Shown piece after piece: positions 12,041 to 22,339 of a DNA stretch of 64,000 bases. The notes below the pieces were generated by a model, which saw only the letters and a list, made by a program, of their open reading frames with translations, had not been told where the DNA came from and searched no databases. Position 1 is the first letter of the stretch, and every line of letters starts with the position of its first letter. Source of the DNA: Mycolicibacterium vinylchloridicum. Its GTDB lineage: Bacteria; Actinomycetota; Actinomycetes; Mycobacteriales; Mycobacteriaceae. The stretch is taken from assembly GCF_013404075.1 (NCBI RefSeq), contig NZ_JACBJQ010000003.1, positions 62,001 to 126,000 on the forward strand, written 5' to 3'. A program made the translations under genes and the position numbers.

Positions 12041-12802
12041 ATGGTGATTCAGAGCAGTCTTGCCGAACGTGCGGAAGCGTTGTTGGCGTTGCATCAGCCG
12101 GGCAACCCCGTGGTGCTCCCGACGGTGTGGGACGCCTGGTCGGCCAATCTGGCAGTGGACGCCGGGTTCGCGGCGCTGACCGTCGGGAGCCATCCGATGG
12201 CCGACTCCGTCGGTAAGCCCGACGGCGAAGGCATGAGTTTCGACGATGTGCTCGCCCGGGTCGCCCAGATCGCCGCGGCCGTGGACGTCCCGGTGTCGGT
12301 TGACATCGAATCGGGGTACACACAGCCTGCCGAGCGCCTGATCGACGGACTGCTCGGTGCCGGGGCGGTCGGCCTGAACATCGAGGACACCGTGCACAGC
12401 GAGGGCAAGCGGCTGCGGTCGTCCACCGAGCACGCCGAACTCGTGGGGGCGCTGCGCGCCGCCGCCGACCGCGCCGGGGTCCATGTGGTCGTGAATGCCC
12501 GCACCGACCTGTTCCTGCGCAACGACGGTGACGACGCCGACCGTGTCGACCGGGCCATCGCGCGGCTGAGTGAGGCCGCCGCCGCGGGGGCCGACGCGCT
12601 GTACCCGGTGGGTCGGCACGAGCCGGACACGTTGCGCCGCTTGGCCACTGAACTTCCGCTGCCGATCAACGCGATCGCGATACCGGAGTCCGACGACCCG
12701 GCGTCGTTCGGGCCACTGGGCGTGGGGCGGATCAGCTTCGGGCCGTTCTGGCAGCGCGCGCTGTCGGTGCGGGCCAACGAGATCCTCGACCGCTGGCGGT
12801 AG
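12041..12802 (+). CDS. Isocitrate lyase/PEP mutase family protein
   Basis: A 253-aa TIM-barrel enzyme of the ICL/PEPM superfamily. It has the metal-binding strand VSVDIESGY (about residues 87-95), GLNIEDT, and the NARTDLF strand. It lacks the KKCGH lyase loop of true isocitrate lyases, so it is more likely a C-C or C-P lyase-type enzyme of unknown substrate, like the similar-sized mycobacterial homologues. A GAGGAG ribosome site precedes the ATG. It is monocistronic, convergent with the mmpL gene. Confidence 0.8.
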   Translation: MVIQSSLAERAEALLALHQPGNPVVLPTVWDAWSANLAVDAGFAALTVGSHPMADSVGKPDGEGMSFDDVLARVAQIAAAVDVPVSVDIESGYTQPAERLIDGLLGAGAVGLNIEDTVHSEGKRLRSSTEHAELVGALRAAADRAGVHVVVNARTDLFLRNDGDDADRVDRAIARLSEAAAAGADALYPVGRHEPDTLRRLATELPLPINAIAIPESDDPASFGPLGVGRISFGPFWQRALSVRANEILDRWR

Positions 12803-12826
12803 TGGGTGTGCCGGCTGCGGTGGCCG

Positions 12827-15733
12827 CTAGGCCTGCGCGGGTAGCGCTGCGGTGTCCGCATCGTCGCTCGCAGGGCGCCTGCGCGGCGTGGGCGGCAGGA
12901 AGTGGTTGTCCCCGCGGGGATAGACCACCAGCGGCCACCAGAACCACCGGCCCAGCATCGTCGCGATCGACGGCATCAACAGCGATCGAACGATGAAGGT
13001 GTCGATCAGCAGGCCGATCGCGATCGTCGAGCCCATCTGGGCCAGCACGATCAGCTTGCTGCCCATCATGCCCGCCATGGTGGCGGCGAACACCAGACCG
13101 GCCGACGTCACCACGCCACCCGTGCCTGCCATCGAGCGGATGATGCCGGTCTTCAGGCCCGCGTGGATCTCGTCTTTGAACCTCGAGACGAGCAAGAGGT
13201 TGTAGTCCGAGCCGACCGCCAACAGGATGATGACGGACATCAACATGACCAGCCACTGCACCTGTATCCCGAACAGGTCCTGCCACAGCAGAACCGAGAT
13301 ACCGAAGGATGCGGCGATCGAACTGGCCGCCGTACCGACGATCACCAGAGCCGCGACCGCGCTGCGGGTCAGAATGAGCATGATCATGAAGATCAGCGTC
13401 AGCGACGACACCACGGCGATCATCAGGTCGTAGCGCGCGCCATCGGACATGTCCTTGTAGGTCGCTGCGACGCCGCCCAGATGAATCTTGGCGTTCGACA
13501 GCGACGACATCTTCAGGGCCTCTTGTGCCGCCTTGCGTTCCGAATCGACGCGCGCGATGCCGTCCACCGTCGCCGGGTCACCCTCGTGGGTGATGAACAT
13601 GCGGGTGGACTTGCCGTCGGGTGAGAGGAACATCTTCAGGCCGCGTTGAAAATCCGGATTCTGGAAGGCTTCCGGCGGCAGGAAGAACAGGTCGTCGTTC
13701 TTGGCCTGGTCGAAGCTCTCACCCATCGCCAGCGCCGTGTCGTTGGTCGCCTGCATCTGGTCGAGCAGGGCCTTCTGCGAGTTGTAGGAGGCCAGCGCGA
13801 GGTCCCGGCTGACCTTCATCGACGCGATCGTCTGGGGAAGCAGCGCCGTCAGCTGCGGTGCGATCGCCGCCAGCTGGTCGGTATTGCCTTGCACCCCTGC
13901 CGTTTTGTCGGTCACTGCGTCGATTCCGTCCAAGGAGTCGAACAGGGACCTTGCCGCGGCGCACAGCGGGATGTCAAAGCAGTGCGGCTCCCAGTAGAAG
14001 TAATTGCGCATCGGCCGGAACTGGTCGTCGAAGTTCGCGATGTTGTCGCGCAACTGCTCGGTGGTTTGCAGGAGGTCCTGTGAACGGGCCGCCGAATCCT
14101 GGGTGAGCTGGGTCTGCTTGAGCGAGAGTTGGTACTGCTTCTCCAAGATGTCGATCGAAACGTTCATCGAATCAACTGTTTTCAGCTGGTTGTTCAATTG
14201 GTCCCGCTGGAACGGCAGGTTCATGTTGGTGGTCTGACCCGCCACCGAAGTCTGGAATGGAATCGAGCTGTGCTGGATCGGGATACCCAGCGGCCGGGTG
14301 ATGCTCTGCACCATCGCGATGCCCTCGGTGTGCATGACATTGCTTGCGATCTTGTTCAGCACCAGCATGTCGGCGGGATTGCGCATGTCATGGTCGGCTT
14401 CGACCATCAGGATGTCGGGGTTCATCCGGGCCTGGGTGAAGTGCCGGTCGGCGGCGGCGAAGCCCTGGTTGACCGGGGCGTCCGTCGGCAGGTAGTAGCG
14501 GTCGTTGTAGGCCGGCTTGTATCCGGGGATGGCAATGATGCCGATCAAAACGACGAACAGGCTGGCCACGAAAATCGGTGCGGGCCAACGTACGACGGCT
14601 GTGCCGACGCGCCGCCAGAATCTGCTCTGCGGGGGCCGCTTGGACTCGTACAGCCCAACGCGGCTGCCAAGGAAAAGCACGGCCGGGCCGAGCGTGACCG
14701 CGATCGCGACGATCACCAGCATGCCGATCGCGACGGGTGCGCCCATGGTGGTGAAGTAGGGCAGTCGCGCAAAACTCAGGCAGTAGGTCGCGCCTGCGAT
14801 CGTGAGTCCGGAACCCACGATGACGGGTGCGACGGACTTGAAGGTGGCGTAGTACGAGTCGTCTCGGTCCAACCCCATGCCACGGTCTTCGCGATAGCGG
14901 CCGAAGATGAAGATGCCGTAGTCGGTGGCCGCGGCGATCGCCAGCATCGTGAGGATGTTTCCGGCGAACGTCGTCAGGCCGAAAGCGCCGTGCAGGGCCA
15001 GAATCGAGACCACACCGCGCGCGGTCAGCAGTCCGAGGAACGTCAGGAACAACTGGATCAGAGTGGTCCGGATCGAGCGATAGACCACCAGCAGCATTCC
15101 CGCGATCGCGATGAGCGTGATCAACGTGATCTGCACCAGGCTGGCGTTGCCGATGACGTGCATGTCGTCGGTGAGCGCGGCCGGGCCCGCGACGTACGCC
15201 TGCACGCCTGGCGGAGCGGGGGTTTCCTTGATGACCTTGCGGACGGCATCCACGCCTTCGTTGGCCAGGGTCTGGCCCTGTTCGCCGGCCAGGTTGAGCA
15301 TCACGTAGGAGGCTTTGCCGTCGGCGCTCTGGGCGCCAGCCGCCGTCAATGTGTCGCCCCAGAAGTCCTGGATGTGCTGGATGTGTTCGGGATCCTGCTC
15401 CAGCTTGCGGATGATCTCGTCGTAGTATTGGTGTGCGTCCGGGCCCAGCGGCTTCTGGCCCTCCACGACGATCATGATCGTGCTGTTGGAGTTGAATTCC
15501 TGGAAGTTGGCGCCCATCAACTTCATCGCCTTCATCGACGGCGCGTCCTCGGGTGCCATTGGCGCCGAGTGCATCTCACCGACGACCTCGAGCTGTGGCG
15601 CGACGACGTTCACCACAACGGCGACCGCGAGCCAGAACAGGATGATCGGCCAGGCGAGGATGCGGATCAGGTGCGGCATGACGGGCCGGCTTTGCTTGCT
15701 TGCGGATTCGGGTGTGGTGACGGTATGGGTCAT
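12827..15733 (-). CDS. MmpL4/5-like RND transporter
   Basis: A 968-aa MmpL transporter with two six-helix blocks (first helix near residue 27, others about 190-380 and 740-930) and two large extracytoplasmic domains. The ATG at 15733 overlaps the mmpS stop by ATGA and gives the family's usual length, whereas a start further upstream would read back into mmpS. Family knowledge: MmpS-MmpL pairs export siderophores or lipids, or act as drug efflux. It ends the marR-mmpS-mmpL operon. The cargo cannot be told from sequence. Confidence 0.9.
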   Translation of the reverse strand: MTHTVTTPESASKQSRPVMPHLIRILAWPIILFWLAVAVVVNVVAPQLEVVGEMHSAPMAPEDAPSMKAMKLMGANFQEFNSNSTIMIVVEGQKPLGPDAHQYYDEIIRKLEQDPEHIQHIQDFWGDTLTAAGAQSADGKASYVMLNLAGEQGQTLANEGVDAVRKVIKETPAPPGVQAYVAGPAALTDDMHVIGNASLVQITLITLIAIAGMLLVVYRSIRTTLIQLFLTFLGLLTARGVVSILALHGAFGLTTFAGNILTMLAIAAATDYGIFIFGRYREDRGMGLDRDDSYYATFKSVAPVIVGSGLTIAGATYCLSFARLPYFTTMGAPVAIGMLVIVAIAVTLGPAVLFLGSRVGLYESKRPPQSRFWRRVGTAVVRWPAPIFVASLFVVLIGIIAIPGYKPAYNDRYYLPTDAPVNQGFAAADRHFTQARMNPDILMVEADHDMRNPADMLVLNKIASNVMHTEGIAMVQSITRPLGIPIQHSSIPFQTSVAGQTTNMNLPFQRDQLNNQLKTVDSMNVSIDILEKQYQLSLKQTQLTQDSAARSQDLLQTTEQLRDNIANFDDQFRPMRNYFYWEPHCFDIPLCAAARSLFDSLDGIDAVTDKTAGVQGNTDQLAAIAPQLTALLPQTIASMKVSRDLALASYNSQKALLDQMQATNDTALAMGESFDQAKNDDLFFLPPEAFQNPDFQRGLKMFLSPDGKSTRMFITHEGDPATVDGIARVDSERKAAQEALKMSSLSNAKIHLGGVAATYKDMSDGARYDLMIAVVSSLTLIFMIMLILTRSAVAALVIVGTAASSIAASFGISVLLWQDLFGIQVQWLVMLMSVIILLAVGSDYNLLLVSRFKDEIHAGLKTGIIRSMAGTGGVVTSAGLVFAATMAGMMGSKLIVLAQMGSTIAIGLLIDTFIVRSLLMPSIATMLGRWFWWPLVVYPRGDNHFLPPTPRRRPASDDADTAALPAQA

Positions 15734-16170
15734 GCGGACTTCACCAGGCAGTAGGTCTGGGCGTTGACGCCATTGGCCGATTGCTCCTCGCGGACGGTTC
15801 CGTTCACAGTGACGCGGCATCCAATCTCATCGCCGTCGGTCCGCGCCATGAGGCTGGCGCTGACGGCAGGCAACGTCGTCGACAGGGTGATCGACCAGGG
15901 CAGCGGCACGTCGACGGTGTGCACCTTGGCTTCCGGGTCGAAGTAACTGATCTGGGCGGTGGTCCCCGGTGCGCCATAGACGTCGTAGACCATGACCTTG
16001 GGGTTGAACTGGACGATCTCGATACCGGCGCCGGCACCGGCGTTCAGGTCCTGCGACGCGAATTTCTTGTGCAGACGCGATACGACCAGGCCGGAGACGG
16101 CCAGCACCACGATCAAGACCAACGGGATCCAGATGCGTTTCAGCACGCGACCCACCGGAACAGCTTTCAC
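15730..16170 (-). CDS. MmpS accessory protein
   Basis: A 146-aa MmpS-family protein with a basic N-terminus, one membrane helix (IPLVLIVVLAVSGLVV, about residues 15-30) and a periplasmic beta-rich domain containing VMVYDVYGAPGTTAQISYFD. The GTG at 16170 is preferred over longer readings because GGAAGG lies eight bases upstream and the length then matches the family. It sits 14 bases after marR and overlaps mmpL by ATGA. MmpS proteins work with their cognate MmpL in the same complex. Confidence 0.9.
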   Translation of the reverse strand: MKAVPVGRVLKRIWIPLVLIVVLAVSGLVVSRLHKKFASQDLNAGAGAGIEIVQFNPKVMVYDVYGAPGTTAQISYFDPEAKVHTVDVPLPWSITLSTTLPAVSASLMARTDGDEIGCRVTVNGTVREEQSANGVNAQTYCLVKSA

Positions 16171-16184
16171 CCGAACACCTTCCG

Positions 16185-16673
16185 TCAATGGCCCGGCCGC
16201 GGTGCGGCCGTGTCCGTGGCGCAGTCGGCATTGGCGGCGAGTCGACAGATGAGCGGAAGCGCAACCCGCGCGGCCAACCACAGCTGCATCTGTTCCTCGT
16301 CCGTCAGCGTTGTCATCAAGGCGGACAGACGTTCTCGGCGTGTGCGTTTGCGCTCGTCGAGGACGTCCTGGCCCTCGTCGGTGATGGCGACCAGGCAGGC
16401 CCGGCCGTCGTCGGGGTCGGCGAGCCGGGTCACCAGCCCGGCACGTTCGAGCCGCTGGACCAACTGGGTCATCGAGGGCTGGCTGACCCCTTCCTTCGCG
16501 GCCAGCGTGGTCAGCCGGATAGGGCCTTCACGAGCCACCCGGTTCATCGTGAACGCCGCGGACGCGCTCAGGTCGGCACGGTCGGCGAGGAATCGGATTG
16601 TCAGGTCCATTGCCTGGTCAAGGGCATCGCCGACGCACTCGCCGAGGTCTTGCTCGGCCGGCTGATTTCCCAC
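16185..16673 (-). CDS. MarR-family regulator of the mmpS-mmpL operon
   Basis: A 162-aa winged-helix MarR protein. The recognition region (LTTLAAKEGVSQPSMTQLVQRLERAGLV, about residues 57-84) and the wing with DPDDGRACLVAITDEG are clear. It is the first gene of an operon with mmpS and mmpL, so it probably represses its own operon through the dyad at 16681-16702. This differs from the well-known mmpR5 arrangement, in which the MarR gene is divergent from mmpS5-mmpL5. The start is GTG. Confidence 0.87.
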   Translation of the reverse strand: MGNQPAEQDLGECVGDALDQAMDLTIRFLADRADLSASAAFTMNRVAREGPIRLTTLAAKEGVSQPSMTQLVQRLERAGLVTRLADPDDGRACLVAITDEGQDVLDERKRTRRERLSALMTTLTDEEQMQLWLAARVALPLICRLAANADCATDTAAPRPGH

Positions 16674-16680
16674 CCGGTAT

Positions 16681-16702
16681 CTATATCACGCGGACTATGT
16701 AG
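16681..16702. promoter_or_regulatory. Candidate MarR operator
   Basis: An imperfect 22-bp dyad with outer arms CTAnAT and ATnTAG begins 8 bases upstream of the marR start codon, in an AT-rich patch of a GC-rich genome. Size and position suit autoregulation by the MarR protein. It is seen by eye only. Confidence 0.45.
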
Positions 16703-16904
16703 CAGCAATAACTATCCGGCTCGGGCCCGCCGCACAGTGACTTCCCAGGTTTGCTGTTCGCCGGCCACGGCGAGCCCGGGAAGGCTCAGAGTTGTTGCGG
16801 TGCAGCCAGTCCAGTGTCGAAGCCGGTTCCACTGGGAAGCCGATTATCAACAACGGTTGCGGGCAGTTGTATTCCGTCTGCTATCTATTGACGTTGCTGC
16901 CGGG

Positions 16905-18356
<1,452 letters not shown>

Positions 18357-18360
<4 letters not shown>

Positions 18361-19019
18361 CGCGGGTCCGCGGCGATCGCCCGGAACTGCACCCACATGC
18401 CCGGCTCCAACAGCGCGGGTTTCGGCCGGCCGATATCCCACAGCACCGCGTCGGTGCGGCCGATCAGCTGCCAGCCACCGGGAGACTGGCGCGGGTAGAT
18501 GCCGCTGAACTCGCCGGCAAGTCCGACCGATCCGGCCGGTACCGAGGTGCGCGGATCGCTGCGCCTCGGCACCGCCAGGCGGGGGTCACCGCCGACGAGG
18601 TAAGCGAAACCCGGTGCGAATCCGGAGAATCCGACCCGCCATGGCGCGGCGGTATGGGCCTCGATCACCGCGGCGACGTCCATCCCGGTGTGCGTGGCGA
18701 CATCGTCGAGATCGGCGCCGTCGTACACCACCTCGATCACCACGTCGACGTCATCGGCCCGATGCTGCCGCGGCCCCGCGGTGTCGATCGGCAGTTGTTT
18801 GAGCCGCTGCCGGGTGGGTGCCTGATACCCCGGGTCGGACAGTGTGATCAGGACGGTACGCGCGGCCGGGACGATGTCGAGAATCCCGGGCAGATGCGCC
18901 CGGCGCAGCGCGCCGGCAAAGGCCAGCACGCGCTCGGTCGACTCGCATTCGAGTAGCAGCGCCGCTTCGCCGTAGTCACGGATTGTGTTGGACACCATCA
19001 GGTCCGTCGCCACACTCAT
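18357..19019 (-). CDS. pxpB: 5-oxoprolinase subunit B
   Basis: A 220-aa AHS1 (KipI/PxpB) family protein with [13 protein letters not shown] at the start, the [17 protein letters not shown] motif, and [31 protein letters not shown] near the C-terminus (the longest stretch is described in parts: [17 protein letters not shown]). It is the partner of PxpC in ATP-dependent cleavage of 5-oxoproline. It is first in a two-gene operon with pxpC and corresponds to Rv0264c. Confidence 0.88.
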
Positions 19020-19097
19020 TCATCGACGGTAGATCCGCCGAGGGACTGGGTCTGCGGATTTCGAGCACTGCCAGAGGTGCCACATTTATCGTGCGCG

Positions 19098-19823
19098 TCA
19101 GACCATCTGGGTATAGGTCGGCTCGTGACGCTTGATGTACGCGATCACCCGGTAGGTCACCGGCAGCATCACCACCTCGACGGCGGTCTTGTAGACCCAC
19201 CCGAGCGCGGTGTAGGTGACGAAATCGCCAAAGGTGTTGATGCCGATAGCGCTGGCGGCGATGCTGCAGAACACCAGGGTGTCGCCGAGCTGGCCGGCGA
19301 AGGTCGATCCGACCAGCCGCGCCCACAGGTGCTTCTCCTTCGTGCGTTCCTTGATCTTGACGACGGTCAAGGCGTTGATGGTCTGGCCGACGATGAAGCC
19401 GGCCAGGCCGGCCACGATCAACTGGGTGTAGGCGTGGACGATGTTCTCGAAATGTTCCTGGTTGGTGTAGAAGTCGGCCGACGGCAGGTAGATGGTCACC
19501 CAGAATGCCAGCGCGGCCAGGATGTTCATCGCGAAGCCGAGGACGATCGCCCGGCCTGCGGCCTTGAACCCGTACACCTCGGAGAGCACGTCGCCGATGA
19601 CGTAGGTGAGCGGGAAGACGATGAAGCCGCCGTCGGTGATGATCGACCAGTTGCCGATGACGGGTCCGAACGCGACACCCTTGGTGGCGGTGACGTTGGA
19701 GATGATCACCAGGGCGGTGAAGACCGAGACGAAGACCGGATAATAGCGAGACCCGACCTGTGCGAACCCGGGGGTTATGGCATCGCGCGCGGTGGTCTGG
19801 CTGCTGGTCACGGTGCTATCCAA
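19098..19823 (-). CDS. Queuosine-precursor transporter family (YhhQ/COG1738) membrane protein
   Basis: A 241-aa protein with about six hydrophobic helices and the family signatures ISNVTATKGVAFG, DGGFIVFPLTYVIGDVLSEVYG and GSTFAGQLGDTLVFCSIAA. Family knowledge: members import queuine, preQ0 or preQ1 for tRNA modification. The start is TTG at 19823, with a GTG four codons later as an alternative. It lies between pxpB and the fecB2-like gene on the same strand. Transport specificity is inferred from the family only. Confidence 0.82.
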   Translation of the reverse strand: MDSTVTSSQTTARDAITPGFAQVGSRYYPVFVSVFTALVIISNVTATKGVAFGPVIGNWSIITDGGFIVFPLTYVIGDVLSEVYGFKAAGRAIVLGFAMNILAALAFWVTIYLPSADFYTNQEHFENIVHAYTQLIVAGLAGFIVGQTINALTVVKIKERTKEKHLWARLVGSTFAGQLGDTLVFCSIAASAIGINTFGDFVTYTALGWVYKTAVEVVMLPVTYRVIAYIKRHEPTYTQMV

Positions 19824-19833
19824 GCACGACCGG

Positions 19834-20805
19834 TCAGCTCAGTGCGCGCGAGAGCAGCGGCGGCAATTGATCGGCGACCACGGGGTAGGACAGCGGGGAT
19901 GCGAAGGCGATCGCACCGGCGAGGTCCTTGCCGGTGAAGATATTCCGATCGGCCAGCGCGGCGACGGCCGGATCCGCCAGCAGCGCAGCTTGTTCGGCGT
20001 CGCTCTCGGTGGACCAGATCAACACGTCGGCGGAATCCAGCGTGTCGGCGAGCTTGTCGAGCGGGATGGCCGCGCGGTGGTCGTCGACGGCGAATGCCTG
20101 GATGCTGTCAATGACCTGAAAGCCCATGGTCGTCAAGAAGTCGGTGCGCCACCCGGGCAGCGTCGCGGCGAGGGTGCCGCCGACGAAATTGCCCGCCAGC
20201 AGCACCGCCTTCTTGTCTTTGAAGGCGGCATTGTTCTTCGCGATGTCGGCGAACTTGTTGTCGACGCCCGCGATCAACTGTTTCATCTGCTTGCCCTCGA
20301 ACACCGCGGTTCCCACCGCGGTGGCCTGGTCCTTCCACGGTTCGAAGAAGGCATTGCCGGACTGGGCGATGGTCGGCGCGATCGCCGAGAGTTTCTTGTA
20401 GGTGTCCTCGTCGAGGCCCGCGTTGACGGCCACGATCAGATCGGGTTTGAGCGCGGCGATCTGGTCCACCTGAATTCCGTTGTCCAGGTTGAGCACAACG
20501 GGTTGAGCGGCACCGAGTTTGGGCAGCGCCCACGGCCACACCCCGAAGGGTTGGTCACCGAACCAATTGGTCACCGCGATCGGTACCACGCCGACCGCGA
20601 GAAGGTCGTCCTGCTCGGTGAAGCCCGCACTGACGACGCGCTTGGGCGGCGCCGAGATCGTCGTTTCGCCGAAGAGATGTTTGATGGTCACTGATTTGGG
20701 GGTGGCGTCCTCGCTCGAGCCCTCCGACGAGCACGCGGCGGCGAACAGTGCGCCCGCCGCGCCGGCGGCCCCCAGAAACCCGCGTCTCGTCCACTGCGCC
20801 CTCAC
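19834..20805 (-). CDS. fecB2: Iron-siderophore-type ABC transporter substrate-binding lipoprotein (FecB2-like)
   Basis: A 323-aa periplasmic-binding protein of the TroA/FecB class. The N-terminus combines a Tat-like RRGFLGAAG with a lipobox ending AAAC, so it is probably an exported lipoprotein. Body motifs include VTIKHLFGETTI, PPKRVVSAGFTEQDDLLAVGV and the IAALKPDLIVA strand. Corresponds by position and type to Rv0265c. No permease or ATPase gene is adjacent, so it must work with a transporter encoded elsewhere. The start is GTG. Confidence 0.82.
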   Translation of the reverse strand: MRAQWTRRGFLGAAGAAGALFAAACSSEGSSEDATPKSVTIKHLFGETTISAPPKRVVSAGFTEQDDLLAVGVVPIAVTNWFGDQPFGVWPWALPKLGAAQPVVLNLDNGIQVDQIAALKPDLIVAVNAGLDEDTYKKLSAIAPTIAQSGNAFFEPWKDQATAVGTAVFEGKQMKQLIAGVDNKFADIAKNNAAFKDKKAVLLAGNFVGGTLAATLPGWRTDFLTTMGFQVIDSIQAFAVDDHRAAIPLDKLADTLDSADVLIWSTESDAEQAALLADPAVAALADRNIFTGKDLAGAIAFASPLSYPVVADQLPPLLSRALS

Positions 20806-20814
20806 GGCGCGAGA

Positions 20815-21414
20815 TTAGCTCACGGCCATCCAGATGCCGAGTCCAATCATGGTGGCCGCGATCAGGCCGTCGAGAATCCGCCACGTCAGCGGGGTGGCGA
20901 ACAGGCCGGCCAACCGGCGTGCGCCGAACCCCAGGCTGACGAACCAGACCACACTCGCGGTCACTGCGCCGATGCCGAACAACCACCTGCTGTCGGCGTG
21001 CTGGTTGGCCAGCGTCCCGAGCAGCACGACGGTGTCGAGATAGACGTGGGGGTTCAGGAACGTCATGGCCAGGCAGGTCAGCAGGACGGAAATCAGGCGC
21101 GTTGAGCCCTTTTGGGTGGGAGCCATGCTCGACGGACGCAGTGCACGGCGGGCGGCCAGCGCACCGTAGACGAACAGGAACCCGGCGCCGCCGATCTTGG
21201 CCACGCTGACGGTTTGGGGATGAGCGGTGATGAGCGCGCCGATGCCGGCAATCCCGGCGGTGATCAACAGCAGGTCGGAGATCGCGCACACGCTGACCAC
21301 GGCGAGCACGTGCTCGCCGCGGATGCCCTGACGCAGCACGAACGCGTTCTGGGCGCCGATCGCCGCGATCAATGTGAAAGACGTCAGAAAGCCGATGAGG
21401 AGGGGCGAGGCCAT
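20815..21414 (-). CDS. lysE: LysE/ArgO-family amino acid exporter
   Basis: A 199-aa membrane protein with six hydrophobic helices and the LysE hallmarks [17 protein letters not shown] and [15 protein letters not shown]. Family knowledge: it exports L-lysine and L-arginine in actinobacteria and is normally activated by the LysR-type LysG encoded divergently. No such regulator gene is beside it here. A perfect 7-bp-arm dyad lies just upstream (21428-21450). Confidence 0.87.
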   Translation of the reverse strand: MASPLLIGFLTSFTLIAAIGAQNAFVLRQGIRGEHVLAVVSVCAISDLLLITAGIAGIGALITAHPQTVSVAKIGGAGFLFVYGALAARRALRPSSMAPTQKGSTRLISVLLTCLAMTFLNPHVYLDTVVLLGTLANQHADSRWLFGIGAVTASVVWFVSLGFGARRLAGLFATPLTWRILDGLIAATMIGLGIWMAVS

Positions 21415-21427
21415 GGAGATGACGGTA

Positions 21428-21450
21428 TGGACTGGACGTGAGACAGTCCA
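21428..21450. promoter_or_regulatory. Dyad upstream of lysE
   Basis: Inverted repeat TGGACTG / CAGTCCA with a 9-bp spacer, 14 bases before the lysE start. It could be a regulator site or a leader hairpin. It partly overlaps a single TGAGAC half-site at 21439, which I do not count in the regulon described further right. Confidence 0.4.
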
Positions 21451-21655
21451 ACTAAAGATTCTTGGGTCTGATAAGTGCTGCTAATGTTCAGGCGCTCGAG
21501 TCGAGGTCTACTGCGGGAAGTGGGGTATCCGGCAGTTGTGGCTCCGATATCGACGCTCTTGCCCGATGTGACAACTGACAAGAAAAGATGATTGTAAAAT
21601 TCTGTGAGATCGCGGGCTGCGGACTTGGCCCAGTGGCAGATCGACAGGAGACATT

Positions 21656-22285
21656 ATGGCTCGCCGACGGGGCGGCACAGGGCTCAGTGTCGACACCGAT
21701 GAAGCGCGCCAGCAGATCCTGAGTGCCGCTGAGCAGGTCATTCTGCGTTTCGGTGTCGACAAGACCACGATGGATGACATCGCCAAGGAGGTTGGCGTTT
21801 CCCGGCCGACGGTCTATCGCTACTTCGCGGACCGCGATGCACTGTTGGGCGCGCTCATCGAGCGGCGGTCGCGAATGTTGTTCGAACGCGCCCGCGCCTT
21901 CATCGCCAGTCACGAGACTTTTGCCGAGCAGCTCGTCGAGGGTCTGATCTATCTCGTCGATCATGGCCGCAGGGATCCGATCGTGCGCATCCTGGTCAGT
22001 CCCGAACGTATGGAGATGGCCACCACGCTGGTCGGCGGGGCCGGTCTGGCCGCTGCGCTGACCGCCGAAATGTGGGAGCCGATCCTGCAGGCAGCCGCCG
22101 AACGTGGCGAGATCCGCGACGATCTGGCGATCGGTGACGTCGCCGAGTGGTTGGCCTTGGTTCAGCTCATTCTGGTCGGTCGCCTCGACTTCTCGCGCGC
22201 CGACGACCCGGGCCACCGCATCCTGCTGCGGTCATTCGTGCTGCCGGCCTTCCTGCCTGCCGGGGTCAGCGCACCCACGGGGTAG
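21656..22285 (+). CDS. TetR-family regulator
   Basis: A 209-aa TetR protein. The N-terminal helix-turn-helix is clear (ILSAAEQVILRFGVDKTTMDDI, then AKEVGVSRPTVYRYFADRDAL, about residues 20-66) with a helical ligand-binding domain after it. AGGAG precedes the ATG. It reads toward the membrane gene at 22340, 54 bases away, and marks the left edge of the TetR-rich island. I saw no class-1 dyad in front of it. The effector is unknown. Confidence 0.85.
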   Translation: MARRRGGTGLSVDTDEARQQILSAAEQVILRFGVDKTTMDDIAKEVGVSRPTVYRYFADRDALLGALIERRSRMLFERARAFIASHETFAEQLVEGLIYLVDHGRRDPIVRILVSPERMEMATTLVGGAGLAAALTAEMWEPILQAAAERGEIRDDLAIGDVAEWLALVQLILVGRLDFSRADDPGHRILLRSFVLPAFLPAGVSAPTG

Positions 22286-22311
22286 CGGTGGCTCAGCAGC
22301 CCTTCCTATAT

Positions 22312-22328
22312 CGAGACGATTCGTATCA
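22312..22328. promoter_or_regulatory. Class-1 operator (TGAGAC-N5-GTCTCA type)
   Basis: CGAGAC-GATTC-GTATCA matches 10 of 12 consensus arm positions. A -10-like TATATC (22307-22312) abuts its left arm, and the start of the membrane gene is 12 bases past it, so a bound repressor would cover the transcription start. Confidence 0.65.
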
Positions 22329-22339
22329 TAATCAGGGTC

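Noticed and set aside
14129..15754. A 541-codon open frame opposite the mmpL gene
   Set aside because: Shadow of mmpL with skewed Asp/His/Gln composition, no start signals and no domain.
21439..21455. TGAGAC-AGTCC-AACTAA upstream of lysE as another class-1 operator
   Set aside because: Only the left arm fits, it lies inside a different dyad (21428-21450), and lysE is outside the island.
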